A DNA stretch of 64,000 bases, from assembly GCF_009728935.1 (NCBI RefSeq), contig NZ_CP034235.1, positions 7,775,501-7,839,500 on the forward strand. The letters are read 5' to 3'. This DNA is from Paenibacillus psychroresistens. Its GTDB lineage: Bacteria; Bacillota; Bacilli; Paenibacillales; NBRC-103111. Shown one piece after another: positions 61,611 to 64,000 of this stretch. Both the position numbers and the translations under genes were made by a program. How positions within the stretch are numbered: position 1 is the stretch's first letter; every line of letters starts with the position of its first letter. Below the pieces are notes generated by a model, which worked only from the letters and a program-made list of their open reading frames with translations, searched no databases and had not been told where the DNA came from.

Positions 61611-63248
61611 ATGAATAATAACTATACGGGACTTTCCATTTCAGCTACCTCCCCGCCCTCGATGGAGGTTGTTGTTCAGCCTGGTGAGCTGGTTTTTTCA
61701 GGTAAGAAAATTGAAGTTAAGGAAGCATCTAAAGTGAAATTGCGGATTGCCGGGCAGAAGCAGTTTACTCAGCATGTCTATCCTATTCGCGGGGAAGGAA
61801 CGACTTCACCTAGCTTTTGGAATGGGGAGGAAATGCGCGGCAGTGGCGGTGTACCCTATTAACGAATGGTTCCAGACAGCCTATACGTATATTCCAAAAA
61901 CCGTGAAATTCAATATATTCCCGATCAAGATTATGTTTATGACTTCTATTGGGGAACGATTAAACGGCATCCTCTAGGGAAAATTGCCCCCGGAGAAGAG
62001 CTCAGCTTGGATTATTCCGTCTGGCTATGCCGCTACGATGCGCTTGTTTTGCATGAGGATGGAACGATTTGTGTAGTTGAAGGAGACAGCGAAGCACCTG
62101 AATCGAGGGAGCTGTTGCTTCCTGAGCCTCCAGCTGTTAGAGAGGGCTTTGTGCTTGCCCATATCTTTACAGGCTGGGGGCAGGATTGTATTTATGGAGG
62201 AAATAGCCGTGTATTGGGTGGGGCGGTTGATGCTCCAGTCTTGCTCCATGGTCGTTATGAAGATATGGTACGACGGACTTATTATGTTGAGATTGCCCAA
62301 GACCTTGACGATGGCATGAACTATGTAAAGCTCGCTGCAACTGGAGAAGACTACGGAACTAATAAGATTATCACGAATTCGACGTTGCGTTGGACAGAGC
62401 CTAAACCCTTTGAATTTGGCCAGAAGCTGCCGTTATTGGTGAAAACCGCTTATGAGAGTGAAGTAGATTGGGGCTTAGAGCTGGAAATTGAGCAGCCTAG
62501 CGGTGAAGACGAGACTACTACCATTCGGTATGAGATTGAGGCCATTCCGGAAATGATTTTCGATATGAGGCATTTGCTAGCAGGCTCAAATCCTATAGAT
62601 CGCATCCCGCTTGAGCAGTTAGAGCATCTTACCGGCTTTAAGCATTCCCTAAGTTCAGCAAAAACGGCGCGGATTGCTTTTTTTGGCGAAAGCACCACAC
62701 GTTCAGGTTTATGGACTTATCAGCTGATGCGCTGTTTAAGATCAAAATATCCCGATACTCGCCTATATTCATCCAATGTTGCTATTGGCGGAGAAGGGAC
62801 TAATCGCGGCATTCACCGGTTGGAGAATGAAGTGCTTAATGTTCAGCCAAATTTAATAATACTTGAATATCTGATCAATGATGCTTGCTCCGGCGATCCT
62901 GAAATCACAGAAAAGAATATAAGAACCATTCTAGAGCGAATTAAGGATTCCGGCTCCGCGTGTTTGGTTGTCACCAACAACGGCGTGAACCCTCATTTCA
63001 CTCCACTTGGAGCTAAGCGAAACTTCCGCTTGTATCATGAGCTCTATCGCCGTTTGGCTGCGGAATACAAGGTAGCTTTTGTCGGAGGATACGCATATTT
63101 CGACCAACTCCACCTTTATGGCAAATACTTCATTACAGAGCTGAAAGGCAATATGGTCAACCATCCTTACGGGAATGTTGATATCACTTGGGGTGCGTTT
63201 GATCGTGTCTTGAGTGATGCTATTCTTAAGGCGATATTGCAGGAATAG
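61611..63248 (+). pseudogene. SGNH-hydrolase gene with an in-frame stop codon
   Basis: One reading frame of 546 codons is interrupted only by TAA at 61860-61862. The part before it (61611-61859) ends RGSGGVPY. After the stop and one Arg codon the frame resumes at ATG 61866 with MVPDSLYVYSKNREIQYIPD and VYDFYWGTIKR. In relatives I recall, a VPY-x-RMVPDSL stretch runs straight on, so a sense codon became TAA (for example CAA to TAA). The second part ends in an SGNH hydrolase domain: IAFFGESTTRSGLWTY, NVAIGGEGTNRGIHRL, LIILEYLINDA, VTNNGVNPHF and MVNHPYGN. The gene has a good ribosome-binding site (ATGGAGG). ATG 61866 has none of its own, so the second part needs readthrough or re-initiation after the stop. 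Confidence 0.78.
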
Positions 63249-63267
63249 CAACATGTTTGTCCCTGTT

Positions 63268-63905
63268 GTAGAGCTGATTTTCAGCTTTACAGCGCAGGTC
63301 AAAGGCTGAACAAAGCGAATAAAGCGGTTTTACCGCTCTACAGCGCAGGTCAAAGACAAATCAGAGCGAATAAAGCGGTTTTACCGCTTTACAGCGCAGG
63401 TCAAAGGCGAATCAGAGCGAATAAAGCGGTTTTACCGCTTTACAGCGCAGGTCAAAGACAAATCAGAGCGAATAAAGCGGTTTTACCGCTTTACAGCGCA
63501 GGTCAAAGACAAATCAGAGCGAATAAAGCGGTTTTACCGCTTTACAGCGCAGGTCAAAGACAAATCAGAGCGAATAAAGCGGTTTTACCGCTTTACAGCG
63601 CAGGTCAAAGGCGAATCAGAGCGAGTAAAGCGGATTTACCGCTCTACAGCGCAGGTCAAAGGCGAATCAGAGCGAGTAAAGCGGTTTTACCGCTCTACAG
63701 CTTGATCCAGTGCTCTTTTTTCTGCTGTAGAGCTGATTTTCAGCTTTACAGTTTGTTCCAGCGCTCTTTTTACTGTTGTAGAGCTGATTTTCAGTTCTAC
63801 AGCTTGATCCAGCGCTCTTTTTTCTACTGTAGAGCTGATTTTCAGCTCTACAGCTTATTCCAGCGTTCTTTTCGCTGCTGTAGAGCTGATTTTCAGCTTT
63901 ACAGC
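63268..63905. repeat. 51-bp-period hairpin satellite, 13 units in two families
   Basis: Palindromes start at 63269 and recur every 51 bp without slippage up to 63881. Units 2-9 are family A (stem TAAAGCGGT/ACCGCTTTA with TTT loop, linker AGCGCAGGTCAAAG then ACAAATCAGAGCGA). Unit 1 and units 10-13 carry family B stems (CTGTAGAGCTGA/TCAGCTCTACAG, perfect at 63827-63853, linker with TTGATCCAGCGCTC). The linkers are repeated as well, so it is not a CRISPR array. Both strands have open frames through parts of the array because 51 is a multiple of 3, but no start context supports a gene. Confidence 0.95.
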
Positions 63906-63926
63906 AGATCTCAAAAGACTTAACAA

Positions 63927-63953
63927 AAGCAGCCTCGCTTAACAAGGCTGCTT
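63927..63953 (-). terminator. Terminator of a minus-strand gene ending near the right edge
   Basis: AAGCAGCCT (63927-63935) pairs with AGGCTGCTT (63945-63953). On the minus strand TTTTGTT follows. A minus-strand gene must end just to the right; stops at 63974 or near 63981 are candidates, but fewer than 10 codons are inside the window. Confidence 0.75.
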
Positions 63954-64000
63954 ACTTCAAAAACAATTAATCCTTAAGCATTACTGCCATTCAGCAAAGT

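Noticed and set aside
63268-63905. CRISPR array
   Set aside because: The 51-bp unit repeats completely, linker included; there are no unique spacers and no cas genes.
63667-63945. Open frames encoding Cys/Ser-rich repeats on both strands
   Set aside because: They arise because the satellite period is a multiple of three; no ribosome-binding site or independent coding signal.
1-64000. tRNA, rRNA or insertion sequences
   Set aside because: I found no clover-leaf, rRNA or transposase signal; the KilA-N gene is the only mobile-type gene and has no flanking repeats.

Overview
The window reads as chromosome of a spore-forming, low-to-mid GC Firmicute, most likely a Paenibacillus or close relative. 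The reasons are a CotF-type spore coat protein, strong AGGAGG ribosome-binding sites with many GTG/TTG starts, a YwaC-type alarmone synthetase, a SigY-operon-like yxlEFG block, a 7TM-DISM hybrid kinase, and a long sugar-utilisation island of the Paenibacillus kind. I see no rRNA, tRNA, CRISPR array or transposase.

Region 1 (1-30 kb) is mixed housekeeping and signalling. In order it holds: a truncated amino-acid permease, a coat protein, a DUF1989 protein, a small alarmone synthetase, a DUF939 membrane protein, a PhnD-like lipoprotein paired with a Cache-HAMP-GGDEF-EAL protein, a FapA/DUF342 protein, yxlE-yxlF-yxlG, a second ABC exporter coupled to an SGNH hydrolase, a 1021-residue hybrid kinase, rlmN, two small or secreted unknowns, the glycine betaine importer opuAA-opuABC, an FG-GAP-like protein, thrC and a lone KilA-N protein. 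Next comes a compact set of two truncated haemoglobins (one without the proximal histidine), a PAS-GGDEF-EAL gene split by a 1-base frameshift, and a divergent response regulator with a degraded receiver.

Region 2 (30.3-63.2 kb) is a carbohydrate island, almost all on the minus strand. It encodes a lipoprotein solute-binding protein, two permeases (one fused to an N-terminal beta-propeller), two large GH78 alpha-L-rhamnosidases, three GH42-like TIM-barrel proteins that share a four-Cys zinc-type motif but have Asp where GH42 has its acid/base Glu, a GH-A-like hydrolase, three SGNH hydrolases or hydrolase remnants (counting the one in region 1 separately, two lie here), two PIG-L deacetylases, an SDR, two zinc alcohol dehydrogenases, a cyclase/formamidase-like protein, a PhyH dioxygenase, an enolase-superfamily protein, a BadF-type sugar kinase, a GntR-LacI hybrid regulator and a DeoR regulator. 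None of the hydrolases has a signal peptide and no import ATPase is encoded. The likely scheme is uptake of a rhamnose-containing, probably decorated oligosaccharide using an ATPase encoded elsewhere, followed by debranching and catabolism in the cytoplasm. A cre-like site, a sigma-A promoter and repeated TATATCC/GGATATA motifs mark the control regions.

Region 3 (63.25-64 kb) is a 51-bp-period satellite of 13 hairpins in two sequence families whose stems change in a compensatory way. It is followed by a terminator for a minus-strand gene that starts beyond the right edge.
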